Shown here: piece by piece, positions 37,601 to 45,998 of the stretch | Numbering within the stretch: position 1 is the first letter of the stretch | Layout: each line of letters opens with the position of its first letter | NCBI GenBank assembly: GCA_963825595.1 | Contig: CAWGUE010000015.1 | Location: 124,001-188,000, forward strand | Source: JARFQH01 sp963825595 | GTDB taxonomy: Bacteria > Desulfobacterota > Desulfobacteria > Desulfobacterales > SG8-13 | DNA length: 64,000 nt | Direction of reading: 5' to 3' | Position numbers and translations under genes: made by a program | The notes under the pieces: generated by a model | What the model was told of the DNA's origin: nothing | Seen by the model: only the letters and a program-made list of their open reading frames with translations | Database searches by the model: none

Positions 37601-37759
37601 CTTGGCCCGACACAGGATGCTGGCGTAACCTTCGTGAAGGACTTCCAGGATCCGGTAGTCATCGATCATTCTGCGACCTTCGGCGACCTCACTGCCGCAG
37701 GAGGGGCAGGTGTTGACTTCTTCGGCAAGCATCTGGCCGCATTTCTGGCAGAGTTTCAT
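34658..37759 (-). CDS. Zinc ribbon - pseudokinase - TM - trypsin-like protease - TPR protein
   Basis: A 1033-residue membrane protein. Residues 4-21 are a zinc ribbon (CQKCG, CPSCG). Residues about 34-285 resemble a Ser/Thr kinase, but the glycine loop is lost (VLHEGYASI), the VAIK lysine is Arg (VMIRIF), HRD reads PHL/LHD and DFG reads DYK; it should not phosphorylate. A transmembrane helix follows at about 311-331. Residues about 345-615 form a trypsin-like protease with an intact triad: H392 (NRHVAC), D486 (DDFAVLK) and S563 (GNSGGP). The rest is TPR-like helices (WQGALENIAVYL; LAIVHYREALSSY) and a coiled coil. The predicted topology is pseudokinase in the cytoplasm and protease with TPRs in the periplasm. 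GGAG lies 9 bases before the ATG. Confidence 0.88.
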   Translation of the reverse strand: MKLCQKCGQMLAEEVNTCPSCGSEVAEGRRMIDDYRILEVLHEGYASILCRAKRESTAETVMIRIFTSRAGIDETLAARLKQELEELKKLPKDYFVNHLEFRCSADGLWYRVSEWIDAESWSDLMAEGFFQDYRAVLRLFARIASVLEGLHQIGHIIPHLILHDIIPYRKPGEDLQIKIDYKLSRFLDPKMDRPGPMLERLLTRHPDIINNRPLNTRSDIWSLGKIFAELLTTDLEGEDYPEMIERLSLPREAEVLLKLMLADDPELRPRTMAQVADTLVHIKEKDVKAAMTGTGRTIPLQEIRGLKHWIRFLVVTVLLVTAVGLFIWLYVASKQKDGEATLLGYANQYAPSVAFVLVEYRLVNNGETYYRRRIEGTAFLVDRDGHLLTNRHVACPWLADTTLYNLIANLRHREMPVHFQYRAYAWFEGQPAFKRLPKMAEVEDLEDAYDLEDAFSTTGKRRLTILGVGKVPETSRQQIRSPLGDDFAVLKIQPVPKGLNPLPLDRRMDPMTIPKLLPVFTLGFPLGSQSQETNVNVSVTTGHVRRAYENFLQVDTSLYRGNSGGPIIDINGKVIGIASSVAVDWAAAPIPVATPLSDMGMVLPIGKAVSFLEEIKAGRTKWNGILDLSVDKKIEQVKNLAAQKRWTAARILADQGLQGSSNPSLVMAAAMMHFCSGDPKGAAALFERAVSIDAENGMARLMLFIIDWLQGRSNQNAYTREFLNLDWRSPNEFYGHLVRVLEGAVGEETALEEHSSAEKRSWLHYMVGLRRLAHAQLTEAENLFREAARLADSDNWIFYLSRSEWQRIQEQRMAQFTEPAQRGRYQAELVILEREMQNERQIVAEKRRKLTALSERLTQSKASIADRGDLLAQMYRIEPNDSEILAGLIFIDMMTDAWQGALENIAVYLHIPSHENRGRLSIGLLEPIALRMLGKDEESRARLDRYVDRTTDPWYAAIARCLLGKTAVKSLITEAASDPAYILTAHTALGLWSEGGDDPKLAIVHYREALSSYMDEFPEYELSLERIKRLRKR

Positions 37760-38234
37760 GATTTTACTCCAGGATATATTGAAGATTTACATGGGCAAAG
37801 GTCAACTTGTCAATCATTAGCGATGGACCGGCAACGCTTCGATCGGCCGGCTGCTTTGCGACGGAACGATTTGTTGTCTTGATGTTATTCTTGGGATTTG
37901 AGATAAGTGAACCAGATGCAAAACCGATAGATGTGCACAGAGGAGAGGCATGTTTCTTAGCACCAACGCGATTCCCGCCAGGCCAATCAGCCGATATATC
38001 CCGAGCATCGCATCATCGGCTTCAACCATTAGAATCAGTGATTCTTTCGGACCACCGATCACGTCTATATGTTCGCGTTCAAAGATCTCGTCTTCGACCG
38101 CAACGGTTTTCCCACCGTTGATAATTTCCTCAAAATGGCCATCTTGATAAACGGGATCTGCGGGGTGAGTTTATCAAAACTGGGGAAACTGACAAAAAGC
38201 AGCCATTATTAACATTTGCCATATGGAGGGCCCT
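37760..38234. other. Intergenic region holding a possible gene remnant
   Basis: About 475 bp between divergent genes. On the minus strand, 37817 to about 38170 is open and reads like protein in its first half (HFEEIINGGKTVAVEDEIF; IDVIGGPKESLILMVEADD), but there is no usable start codon before the internal GTG at 38062. It may be the decayed end of a gene. Nothing else is seen. Confidence 0.35.
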
Positions 38235-38744
38235 ATGACAATCGAAGAAGCCATAAAAACAGCCATCGATTTTGAAATCAAGATCCGTGACACTTACCGT
38301 GACGCTGTGCAACAGACGGAAGATGCAACCGGGCAGAAGATATTTCAGACCCTGGCCGAGGACGAGCAGCACCACGTGGACTACCTGAATCAAAAACTCG
38401 AAGAATGGCGCACCAGCGGCAAGCTTTCGCCCGTAAAACTGGCGTCTGTCGTTCCGCCGAAGGCAGTGATCGAAAAGGAGGCCGCCAAGCTGCAGACCCG
38501 CATGCAAAAAGATGACCGGGGGGTCAAGCAGCAAATGCTGAGCAAAGCGCTGAAGTTGGAAATCGAAACCAGCGAGTTTTACCGGCAATTGGTCGATCAG
38601 TTGCCGGAGGAAGGGCGCCAGCTTTTCAGCCGTTTTCTCGAGATCGAAAACAACCACATCGATGCCGTCCAGTTCGAATTGGACTATTACGGCAACACCG
38701 GCTACTGGTTCGGTTTCGAAGAGTTCGATATGGAAGCAGGCTGA
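38235..38744 (+). CDS. Ferritin-like / rubrerythrin-type diiron protein
   Basis: A 169-residue four-helix ferritin-like protein expected to bind a diiron centre. Two EExxH-like helices are visible: TAIDFEIKIRDTYRDAV with LAEDEQHHVDYL, and ALKLEIETSEFYRQLV with FLEIENNHIDAVQ. Such proteins serve in iron storage or peroxide reduction in anaerobes. There is no C-terminal rubredoxin domain. The ATG at 38235 is chosen over 38223 because GGAGGG lies between them. It is 110 bp upstream of the phosphatidyltransferase gene. Two other ferritin-like genes are at 51788 and 53241. Confidence 0.85.
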   Translation: MTIEEAIKTAIDFEIKIRDTYRDAVQQTEDATGQKIFQTLAEDEQHHVDYLNQKLEEWRTSGKLSPVKLASVVPPKAVIEKEAAKLQTRMQKDDRGVKQQMLSKALKLEIETSEFYRQLVDQLPEEGRQLFSRFLEIENNHIDAVQFELDYYGNTGYWFGFEEFDMEAG

Positions 38745-38854
38745 TGAATGAATCGTCGGGAGGAAGCGACAAAATGCATCAGGGGCAGGGCGCCGAAACC
38801 GACAAGCGGTTCGGATTTGATGTCGGGTTCATCCAAAAATAAGAGGTTTTGAGC

Positions 38855-39484
38855 ATGGATAATGCGGCGTGGAGAACCAAACCGACGGACCGGTTCATTC
38901 TTAAATGGATCAAGATGAATCTCTCCGCCCGCCTGACACCACGCTTAGAGGCGTGGCCTTGGATTGCTCCCTGGCACATCACCCTTACAGCCACTTTCTT
39001 GGGGTGTTTGGCCGGGCTGGTGTTTGCTTTGGGCCTCGGTTGGCTGGCCGGCGTCATTGCGGCCGTCTCTCAGGTCTTGGACGGCGTTGACGGCCAATAC
39101 GCCCGTTTGACGGGCCGCGTCAGTAAAAAGGGGGCTTTCTGGGATTCGGTATTAGACCGCTACGCTGACGGCGCCATGATCATCGGTATGGCCGTGTATC
39201 TTTTTCGCCTGCCGTTCCCGTTACCACAGTGGCTGCTGATCTTTACCAGTGCTCTGGCTCTCGTGGGCAGCAACCTCATCAGTTATTCCAGCGCCCGGGC
39301 GGAAACCCTCGGTCTCGACCTGGGAAACCCGACACTGGCCAGCAAAGGCACCCGTTCCAGTGCCATGATCCTCTGCGCTCTTTTAAGCTTCATATGGCCG
39401 GGTATGCCGATACTGGCGTTGGTCTACCTGGCGATCCATCCCAACGGTGAGGTGATATATCGCCTTTTGAAGACCCGGTTGTGA
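38855..39484 (+). CDS. CDP-alcohol phosphatidyltransferase
   Basis: A 209-residue inner-membrane enzyme that transfers a phosphatidyl or phospho-alcohol group from a CDP-linked donor to an alcohol. The full family signature DGxxDGxxAR-x8-G-x3-D-x3-D is present from LDGVDGQYARL through GAFWDSVLDRYAD. Several transmembrane helices surround it. The acceptor (inositol, glycerophosphate or other) cannot be told. AAGAGG lies 8 bases before the ATG at 38855; a TTG six bases upstream is less likely. Confidence 0.85.
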   Translation: MDNAAWRTKPTDRFILKWIKMNLSARLTPRLEAWPWIAPWHITLTATFLGCLAGLVFALGLGWLAGVIAAVSQVLDGVDGQYARLTGRVSKKGAFWDSVLDRYADGAMIIGMAVYLFRLPFPLPQWLLIFTSALALVGSNLISYSSARAETLGLDLGNPTLASKGTRSSAMILCALLSFIWPGMPILALVYLAIHPNGEVIYRLLKTRL

Positions 39485-39509
39485 TCGTTTGCAAGGGCAG
39501 CCTGTCCAT

Positions 39510-41465
39510 TTAAGACATGGCCATGAGTTCCTGTATCTTCATGGACAGATTTTCGATTTTGAATGGTTTTTGAATCATGAGGCTGCATCCGTCACTCAGA
39601 AAGTCACCCTCCTGAACATCGATCGAGTAGCCGCTCGCGACCACCACTTTGACACCGGTCTTCAATTGTTTCAGTTGCCGATAAGTGTCCTTGCCGCTGA
39701 GGCCCGGCATGATCATGTCCAGCACGACGACATCAATGCTGTCCGCCATTTCTTTGAAAATCTCGACGGCCCGCTCTCCGCTGTCGGCTGTCACTACGGA
39801 ATAACCGAGCAACTTCAGGCTTTCGCGGCACACATTGCGAATCTTGTCTTCATCATCAACCAACAAGATCGTTTCACGCCCGATGATCCGTCGCGGTGAC
39901 GGATTTACCGGCTGTCGAATTCGGCGTTTTGTTGCCGGAAGATAAATCGTGAAGGTAGTCCCCTTTTTTTGGGTGCTGGTCACCCGGATATGACCGCCGT
40001 GGTTCTTGACGATACCGTAAACGCTATAGAGTCCGAGGCCGGATCCTTTACCGATCTGTTTTGTGGTGAAAAAAGGGTCGAAAATTCGCTGCTGGGTCGC
40101 ATCATCCATGCCGATCCCGGTATCGGATGCTGTGATCTTAACGTAGTGTCCCGGTGTCAGGTTGGTCGAGCGGGTGAGGACACTCTTCTCAGTAAGGAGA
40201 ATATTTTCGGTGCGAATATGCAATTCGCCACCATCGGGCATGGCGTGACCGGCATTGACGTAAATGTTTAAAAGAACCTGTTCAATCTGGGAGGCGTCGG
40301 CTTCGATCGGGAGAACATCCGGCGCCAGTGTTTCGGTAATCTGAATGGCCTTGCGGGTTCGGCCAAATAGTCGACTTTGCTTCTGAATCAGGGCGTTGAC
40401 ATCGGTGGGCTGGATTTCCATGGCTCCGCCCTTGACGAAGGTCAGCAGTTGTCGTGTCAGTCCGGCACCGTCCTGAACGTACTGTTCGATCATTTTCAAC
40501 TGGTCCAGAAAGGGATTGTTCGGTTCCATCTTGAACAGAACCAGTGAAATGATTCCCTGAATACCCATGAGAAGGTTGTTGAAATCGTGGGCTATTCCCC
40601 CGGACAGGTTGCCGAGAGCCTCTATTTTTTTAGCCTGAAGCAGTTGCGTTTCCAGAATTTTCCGGAAAGTCATATCCCTTGCAACGCCATAGGTTCCAAT
40701 GAGCTCTCTGCGGGTGCCGGCCCGTCGGTAAACCCCCGTAGCATTCAGCTCGACAACTGCAAAATCGGTATGCTGGGCAATCAGCGATTCCTTGTGGGGA
40801 CCTGTTTTCAGGCGCAATTCATAACCTGAGGTGGCACGCTTACCGGTCCGTCGCTCATTAAATCGCCAGCAAGCCTTATCGAGATCTTCTTCGTACAGTA
40901 CGGTGTCATAGGGTCGGCCAACCAGATCGGCCGACCGGTAGCCGAAGAGTCTTTCAGCCGCATTGTTTATAAATGTAAATCGCCCGTTGGCATCGAGGGT
41001 GTAAATCATGTCCGGGGAGTTTTGAACCATGAAACGGAAGCGCCTCTCGGATGTGCGCAGACGGTCCTCCATTTCCTGATTGATCTCCTGAAGCATTTTT
41101 TGTCTCAGGGCGTTGTCTATTGTTTTGACGAGTTCTTCGGTTTCGAACGGTTTCTTCAGATAATCGTAGGCCCCCTTTCGCAACGCCTTGACGGCCGAGT
41201 CTACCGAAACATCGCCGGTCATCATAATCACCGGCGTGTCGGGGAGGCGGTTTAGAATGTGCTCCATGAGGCTGAACCCATCGAGATCCGGTATGCAGAT
41301 GTCGAGCAGGAACAGGTCATAATTTTTTTCTCCGATGGTCTGCAGAGCCAGTTCGCCGGAAGTGACAGCTGTCACCTCGTAACCACGGGGGCGCAGAAGA
41401 GCCTTCAAACTTTCGCACATTCTCTTCTCATCATCGACGACAAAGACCGCGGGGTTTTCGCTCAT
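39510..41465 (-). CDS. Hybrid sensor kinase: REC - PAS - HisKA/HATPase - REC
   Basis: A 651-residue cytoplasmic two-component hybrid. An N-terminal receiver (1-125) has phospho-acceptor D55 (LFLLDICIP) and the switch residues TGD and KKP. A PAS domain follows at about 140-270. The HisKA helix carries H293 (SGGIAHDFNN), followed by a HATPase with N-box NIYVNAGHAMP, DTGIGM and GKGSGLGL. A second receiver ends the protein with D583 (VVLDMIMPGL). There are no transmembrane helices. It overlaps the upstream HDOD gene by four bases, so the two are translationally coupled and probably work in one pathway. The output partner is not visible here. Confidence 0.9.
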   Translation of the reverse strand: MSENPAVFVVDDEKRMCESLKALLRPRGYEVTAVTSGELALQTIGEKNYDLFLLDICIPDLDGFSLMEHILNRLPDTPVIMMTGDVSVDSAVKALRKGAYDYLKKPFETEELVKTIDNALRQKMLQEINQEMEDRLRTSERRFRFMVQNSPDMIYTLDANGRFTFINNAAERLFGYRSADLVGRPYDTVLYEEDLDKACWRFNERRTGKRATSGYELRLKTGPHKESLIAQHTDFAVVELNATGVYRRAGTRRELIGTYGVARDMTFRKILETQLLQAKKIEALGNLSGGIAHDFNNLLMGIQGIISLVLFKMEPNNPFLDQLKMIEQYVQDGAGLTRQLLTFVKGGAMEIQPTDVNALIQKQSRLFGRTRKAIQITETLAPDVLPIEADASQIEQVLLNIYVNAGHAMPDGGELHIRTENILLTEKSVLTRSTNLTPGHYVKITASDTGIGMDDATQQRIFDPFFTTKQIGKGSGLGLYSVYGIVKNHGGHIRVTSTQKKGTTFTIYLPATKRRIRQPVNPSPRRIIGRETILLVDDEDKIRNVCRESLKLLGYSVVTADSGERAVEIFKEMADSIDVVVLDMIMPGLSGKDTYRQLKQLKTGVKVVVASGYSIDVQEGDFLSDGCSLMIQKPFKIENLSMKIQELMAMS

Positions 41466-43672
41466 TTATTACCCTCATTATCGTGTTGCATCTTGTGACC
41501 TGAAATCGGCAGGGTTATCCTGAAAGTGGTCCCTTTATCTTTATGGTTTTCGCAGTGCATACTCCCGTTGTACCTGCTGATGATATCCTTGCTGATCGAC
41601 AAGCCGAGCCCGAAGTGCTCAGGCCCCTTGGAACTAAGGCCCGGTTCGAAGAGCCGTGCAAGGACTTCTTCAGGCATGCCGGGGCCGTCATCTCGGATGA
41701 TGACGACGATTCTGCCGCCGCCTTTGCCGTTGCTATCCTGTTCAAAAGCGGTTGTGATATAGATATTCCCGCCCGCCGGCATGGCCTCCACGGAATTTTT
41801 CAAAAGGTTGATGAAAACCTGAATCAGATTACTCTTTTTCCCTGAAAATCGCGGCAAGCGGGGATCCGGTGAAAAATTCAAAGTGATGTTCGCGTGTTCG
41901 AGAACAGAACGAGTGAGCAGTTTGGACAAATCGTAAATGATGCTGTTGATATCTACAGGTTCATCGTCGGCTTCATGTTTATACTGTGATTTTGACAGTT
42001 GTGCAATGATTCCTGGAATTCTTTCTATTTCTTCCCGAATAAGCACGATTTCGTCTCTGACGCCGGGGTGCTCGTCGATCTTTGTACTGAGAACGTTCAG
42101 GTAGTTCTTGACAATTCCGAGGGGGTTGTTGACTTCGTGGATCACCCTGCGGATGGCATCGTCCCCGACGGTATCGAATATTTCTTCCGCGGATTTTTGG
42201 CGGGTTTCGGCAGAAATGACTTTTTCGAAAAGAACCGCTGCCTGCCCAGCAAATATGTTTAGCAGATTCATCTGTTCCCAGAGAAGCGGGAATTGCGGTT
42301 CATCGATGCCGGCGCAGATGACACCGATCCATTTACGGCGATTGACCAGCGGCAGACAGAGCATACCCTCGGTGTCCAGCAGGTGGATCAACTGCTCATC
42401 GGCGATTGAGATCAGATCGTTGGACAGATATCCGAAGGAATCGAAAATTTTCTGGTGGGTCAGCGCTAGCGCTGGAAGGCTTCCATCCGGGATAACCGGC
42501 AGATGGATCTGCCCAATGTGAGCTTCGGTCGATCCGACGGCGGAAGGCTTTCCGACCAGCAGGTTGCGGGCCGAATCGTAGGAGAAGAAAAAGGCGGCGG
42601 TGATGTCGAAAAGGATTTTCAGGGAACGCAACAAATCCTTCTGCATTTTGGACGGGTCGTCTTCAGCGGAAGGTCCTTCGAGAGTGAGATGCCGGATGGA
42701 GAGTTCGCGAAATTCTCCGAAAATGCTGAATAGGGAGGATTCCCGTTCCCTCCGCAGGGGCACCTGGCTTTCGAACAGCGTTTCGGCGGTCAGGTCTATA
42801 TCCTTCAACATGCTTCCGATTCGGCGATCGGTTTCGTCGATAATGTGATCGAGTTGATCCGACTTCAGGTCGAGACCGAGAGATGTTATCAAATCGCGAT
42901 GATTTGATCCTTCCACCTGGTAGCAGAGGGTGTTGGCGGCATAGATGATTTTTACCAGTGGAAGCCCGCCGGCTATTTCCTTGACCGGAAAGTGATGATA
43001 CAAAACTGCATCAGCAATAAAGGGATGGATTTTTAGAGACCGCAAAAGGTTCCATCCGGCCTCGCAGTGATTCGTGCCGATACTGTCGTTTTCAGCCGGC
43101 AGCGCGCTGTCGGCCCTGATTGATTCTTTGAATAGTGGTTCATAATCCTTTTTGAAGTTCGTCCAGAGCAGCAGTTTGCCGACGTCGTGGAGCAGGCCGG
43201 CGATATAGGCGTCATCAGCAGATTCCGGCAGCAGGTGTTGGCTCAAGGAGCGGGCGAGGACGGCGCAGTGCAGGGAATGGTACCAGAATTTATTGAAGTT
43301 GACGTTTGTTTCCCATAGCAAGGGGTTCGACAGGGGATTGCTCAAGCAGAAAAGGGCGACATTTTTAATGCCTCCCGGTCCCTGCTGGGCCAGTGACCTC
43401 TCGATGATCTCGTAGGTCGATTTCGATGGGTCGGCCGCCGCCTCCAAACGCAGGATTTTGAGCGTCAGGGCGGGATCCATCGCCACCAGGCGGGTCAACT
43501 CCTCGAGGGAAGGTGCATCGCTGTTACAGAGCCGATTGAGCTTGACGAGAACCTGCGGCAGGCACGGAAGCGGAATTGCCGTATTAATCTTATTGATTAT
43601 TTTGGGCGGATTCTTCACTATCAACAAATCACCACGTTTCGACGCCAGTCCGGGAAGATCGCAGCTCGGCAA
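41462..43672 (-). CDS. HDOD - GAF - histidine kinase
   Basis: A 736-residue cytoplasmic protein. The HDOD domain (about 25-290) retains an HD pair, H162-D163 in GLLHDVGKLLL, which many HDOD proteins lose. A GAF-like domain follows (about 340-485; VNRRKWIGVICAG). The kinase core has H512 in VIHEVNNPLG, the N-box NLLKNSVEAMP, DDGPGMP and HFGLGLSIS. The start is uncertain: the frame opens at a TTG (43672) without a clear ribosome site, and a GTG at about 43615 (VKNPPKIINK) would begin just before the HDOD domain. It is the first gene of the pair with 39510-41465. Confidence 0.85.
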   Translation of the reverse strand: MPSCDLPGLASKRGDLLIVKNPPKIINKINTAIPLPCLPQVLVKLNRLCNSDAPSLEELTRLVAMDPALTLKILRLEAAADPSKSTYEIIERSLAQQGPGGIKNVALFCLSNPLSNPLLWETNVNFNKFWYHSLHCAVLARSLSQHLLPESADDAYIAGLLHDVGKLLLWTNFKKDYEPLFKESIRADSALPAENDSIGTNHCEAGWNLLRSLKIHPFIADAVLYHHFPVKEIAGGLPLVKIIYAANTLCYQVEGSNHRDLITSLGLDLKSDQLDHIIDETDRRIGSMLKDIDLTAETLFESQVPLRRERESSLFSIFGEFRELSIRHLTLEGPSAEDDPSKMQKDLLRSLKILFDITAAFFFSYDSARNLLVGKPSAVGSTEAHIGQIHLPVIPDGSLPALALTHQKIFDSFGYLSNDLISIADEQLIHLLDTEGMLCLPLVNRRKWIGVICAGIDEPQFPLLWEQMNLLNIFAGQAAVLFEKVISAETRQKSAEEIFDTVGDDAIRRVIHEVNNPLGIVKNYLNVLSTKIDEHPGVRDEIVLIREEIERIPGIIAQLSKSQYKHEADDEPVDINSIIYDLSKLLTRSVLEHANITLNFSPDPRLPRFSGKKSNLIQVFINLLKNSVEAMPAGGNIYITTAFEQDSNGKGGGRIVVIIRDDGPGMPEEVLARLFEPGLSSKGPEHFGLGLSISKDIISRYNGSMHCENHKDKGTTFRITLPISGHKMQHDNEGNK

Positions 43673-44602
43673 GGCCGAATCCTGTCTGTTTCTTTGTGAA
43701 GCCTATAAGGATGTTCCAATAAAATATGAAAACGCGACCTATCGTCGCAATGGGTTCTGTCTGAGTGAACCTCCGCCATTATAAAAAAATTCGACCGGCA
43801 ATGACATGCTTTCAGGAGTGTTAACGTGCCGGTTGAAAAAAAATTCACATACACTCACACCTATTTTCCACAAATATGCCCCAGCATGAATGAACTGCAC
43901 CGGGGGTTTCAGAGTTTATGCTCGATGGCATCAACGGCCTGCCAACTCGTTTGTCGAGAGGCGGCCGTTGCGCTTTCTTTCCCTAAAACCGTTGGTTTCC
44001 GGCCCTGGGACGGCATAAGCCCGCGTCACCGGAAATGTGTCAGATTTGATCTTTTTACCGTGTCGTTTTGGCGTTTTATTTCTTTTCGCCAATTTAATAA
44101 TTATACACGTAACTGAGTGTTGAAGCAAAAACTTTGCCAACTTCAGGTGTGGGTCGAATTACGTAAAAAAGGGGATATAACGCCTGCGGCAGCGCAAGAA
44201 AAAAATTCTGAGCAGGAACCGGGATCGTACCGTGAAGGGCTTTTAGTGATTTACCATGAAATTGAGAACCTTCTGTTCGGTTCATTACCAACGCGGCATA
44301 TTAGAAGCGATCTCAAAATAAGGAATTTCGGTCGAGCTCAAGGCGAGACCGAGGATCCCCGCAGTGCAGGATTCTCCACCTGATCGATCCTTCTTTGTGT
44401 GTCGCACCCGCAGGCATACTGACGCATGTCAAGGACGTGACCCGAGGGCTCAACGCCGAGATTTATCCGCCTTTGGAGGACATATCCGCCTCTGGCGAAT
44501 CGGGTGGGAAGACTTTTTTGAGATGGCTTCTAATGAGAGTGACGTGTCAACCGGGGTTCGTTATTGAGAGCCGCTCCATCGCGGACATCACTGCTTGAAA
44601 AC
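43673..44602. other. Long intergenic region containing the second MITE copy
   Basis: About 930 bp without a credible gene apart from the repeat at 44304-44530. Short open frames on both strands have no ribosome sites and skewed composition. No terminator with a U-run was found. Confidence 0.5.
44304..44530 (+). repeat. MITE-like element, copy 2
   Basis: A 227-bp element with terminal inverted repeats GAAGCGATCTCAAAAT (44304-44319) and TTTTTGAGATGGCTTC (44515-44530). It is flanked on both sides by TA (44302-44303 and 44531-44532), as expected for a target-site duplication of a Tc1/mariner- or IS630-type transposase. It is inverted relative to the copy at 237-466 and aligns with it from end to end. 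No coding capacity. Confidence 0.75.
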
Positions 44603-45571
44603 TTACAGTTTCGGGGAAGGTCTCCCGGCTTGGATTTCCCTGAGCGTCTGCCGGTACACGTCCACCAGCGGCCCTCCCATGTCCACCGCTCGGCGCGCTG
44701 CGCCTTCGGCGGCGTCAATGTTGCCCCGTTCGAACAGAACATGGGCCAGATTGTTGTAAACCGTGCCTTCCTCGGGGAATCGCCGGCCGGCTTCCCGGAG
44801 GACTGATTCGGCGGCCTCTAAATTTCCCACGGCATACCAGCCGTTTCCCATCCCGATGTGGGCTGCCAGGCTGTTCGGCCAGCGGCTCAAAACCGTTTTG
44901 TAGCCTTCGATTGCCGCGTACCACTGGCCAGCCTTCTCGAGACCGACGACAGCCGGGATGATTTCGGACAACTCTGCTGTTGCCGGCAATCGGTTGGGGG
45001 GCAGGACGAGTATCCCCCAATAGCCGCTGCGGCGCCAAGTCGATTCAAAAACAGATATGGCGGTGGTTTTGCGGGGCGTTGTTCCCGAGTGCAGAAGAAT
45101 GTTTCCCCTATCGAGGTCGAACCCGATGGCGAGAGCATAGTGCCAGATGGGATACCAGGATAAACCAAGATTTTGGAGAACGATGACAGGGTGCCCTGCA
45201 ACGATTTCCTTAAACAGATTCAGCCGGTCGGAAAGCGGATAGGCCATTCGTCCATGGCGTCGCGTGGCCCCGATGAGGGCCGACTGATAGCTACCCTTGA
45301 GCGCCGGGGTGAAGACTTCTTGCGTCAGAACATCAGGCGGTATCTGCAGTCCACTCCAGCCAAGCGCCATGGATAACGCCGCCGGTCCGCATTGATACTT
45401 TTCTTGTGGAAAGAACGGCACCGCTTCTATTTCAAAGTGCTGCGGCAGTTGGGCTTCGCGCAGGGCTTGATCTCTATAGGTCAATCGGCTGCAGCCGGCC
45501 AAGTGCAGGTTGATCAGTATCAGAGCCACCAGCACGACACCTGTGTGCGGTCGTTTGCCGGCCGGGTGCAT
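44603..45571 (-). CDS. C39-family cysteine peptidase lipoprotein with TPRs (PA2778-like)
   Basis: A 322-residue envelope peptidase. A lipoprotein signal ends LHLAGC (Cys27). The peptidase C39-like domain has the catalytic Cys61 in KYQCGPAALSMAL and the His in IWHYALAIGFD. TPR-like helices follow (AIEGYKTVLSRWP; GTVYNNLAHVLFERG). This matches the PA2778 family of bacteriocin-processing-like peptidases whose substrate is unknown. The ATG at 45571 lies 4 bases after the stop of the PA2779-like gene, so the two form an operon. Confidence 0.82.
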   Translation of the reverse strand: MHPAGKRPHTGVVLVALILINLHLAGCSRLTYRDQALREAQLPQHFEIEAVPFFPQEKYQCGPAALSMALGWSGLQIPPDVLTQEVFTPALKGSYQSALIGATRRHGRMAYPLSDRLNLFKEIVAGHPVIVLQNLGLSWYPIWHYALAIGFDLDRGNILLHSGTTPRKTTAISVFESTWRRSGYWGILVLPPNRLPATAELSEIIPAVVGLEKAGQWYAAIEGYKTVLSRWPNSLAAHIGMGNGWYAVGNLEAAESVLREAGRRFPEEGTVYNNLAHVLFERGNIDAAEGAARRAVDMGGPLVDVYRQTLREIQAGRPSPKL

Positions 45572-45575
45572 GGCC

Positions 45576-45998
45576 CTATCGATGCGCTTTTTTAACAAAC
45601 GGGAAAATATCTGTGTACCCCATAATATCCGTGATGAGAAGTACGAGAAAAACGATCAGGGCAACGCCGAGAATGACTCCCAAGGCGTCACCGCCGGCCG
45701 GCAGCTGGTCGATTTTATCGGCCAAGCGAATCACCTCACTATCTGTCAAGCTGTCCACCCGTGCGCGCGCCTCATCGGGATCGAGGCCGTGCTTTATCAA
45801 GACCGCTCTGACATCTTCCCGGACAAGGATGCTGTAGACATAGTGTCGGGCTTCTTCACCGTGAGTACGGTCGAGCCTGGTGACGACTTCCGTCCCAATC
45901 ATGGCTGCCGAGGCATACTGAGAAAAAAAGGCGGTTACGATGATGATTGCCGTCAGAAAAAAACTCACTGGTCTGGCGGCCTTGAGGATGTTCTGCAT
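45576..45998 (-). CDS. PA2779-family membrane protein
   Basis: A 140-residue protein with a signal peptide or first helix (PVSFFLTAIIIVTAFFSQYASA), a conserved middle that spans DRTHGEEARHYVYSILVREDVR and LIKHGLDPDEARARVDSLTD, and a C-terminal transmembrane helix (LGVILGVALIVFLVLLITDI). This family nearly always occurs just upstream of a PA2778-like C39 peptidase, as here; it may be the peptidase's partner or substrate. The start could also be the ATG at 46019, seven codons upstream. Confidence 0.78.
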   Translation of the reverse strand: MQNILKAARPVSFFLTAIIIVTAFFSQYASAAMIGTEVVTRLDRTHGEEARHYVYSILVREDVRAVLIKHGLDPDEARARVDSLTDSEVIRLADKIDQLPAGGDALGVILGVALIVFLVLLITDIMGYTDIFPFVKKAHR

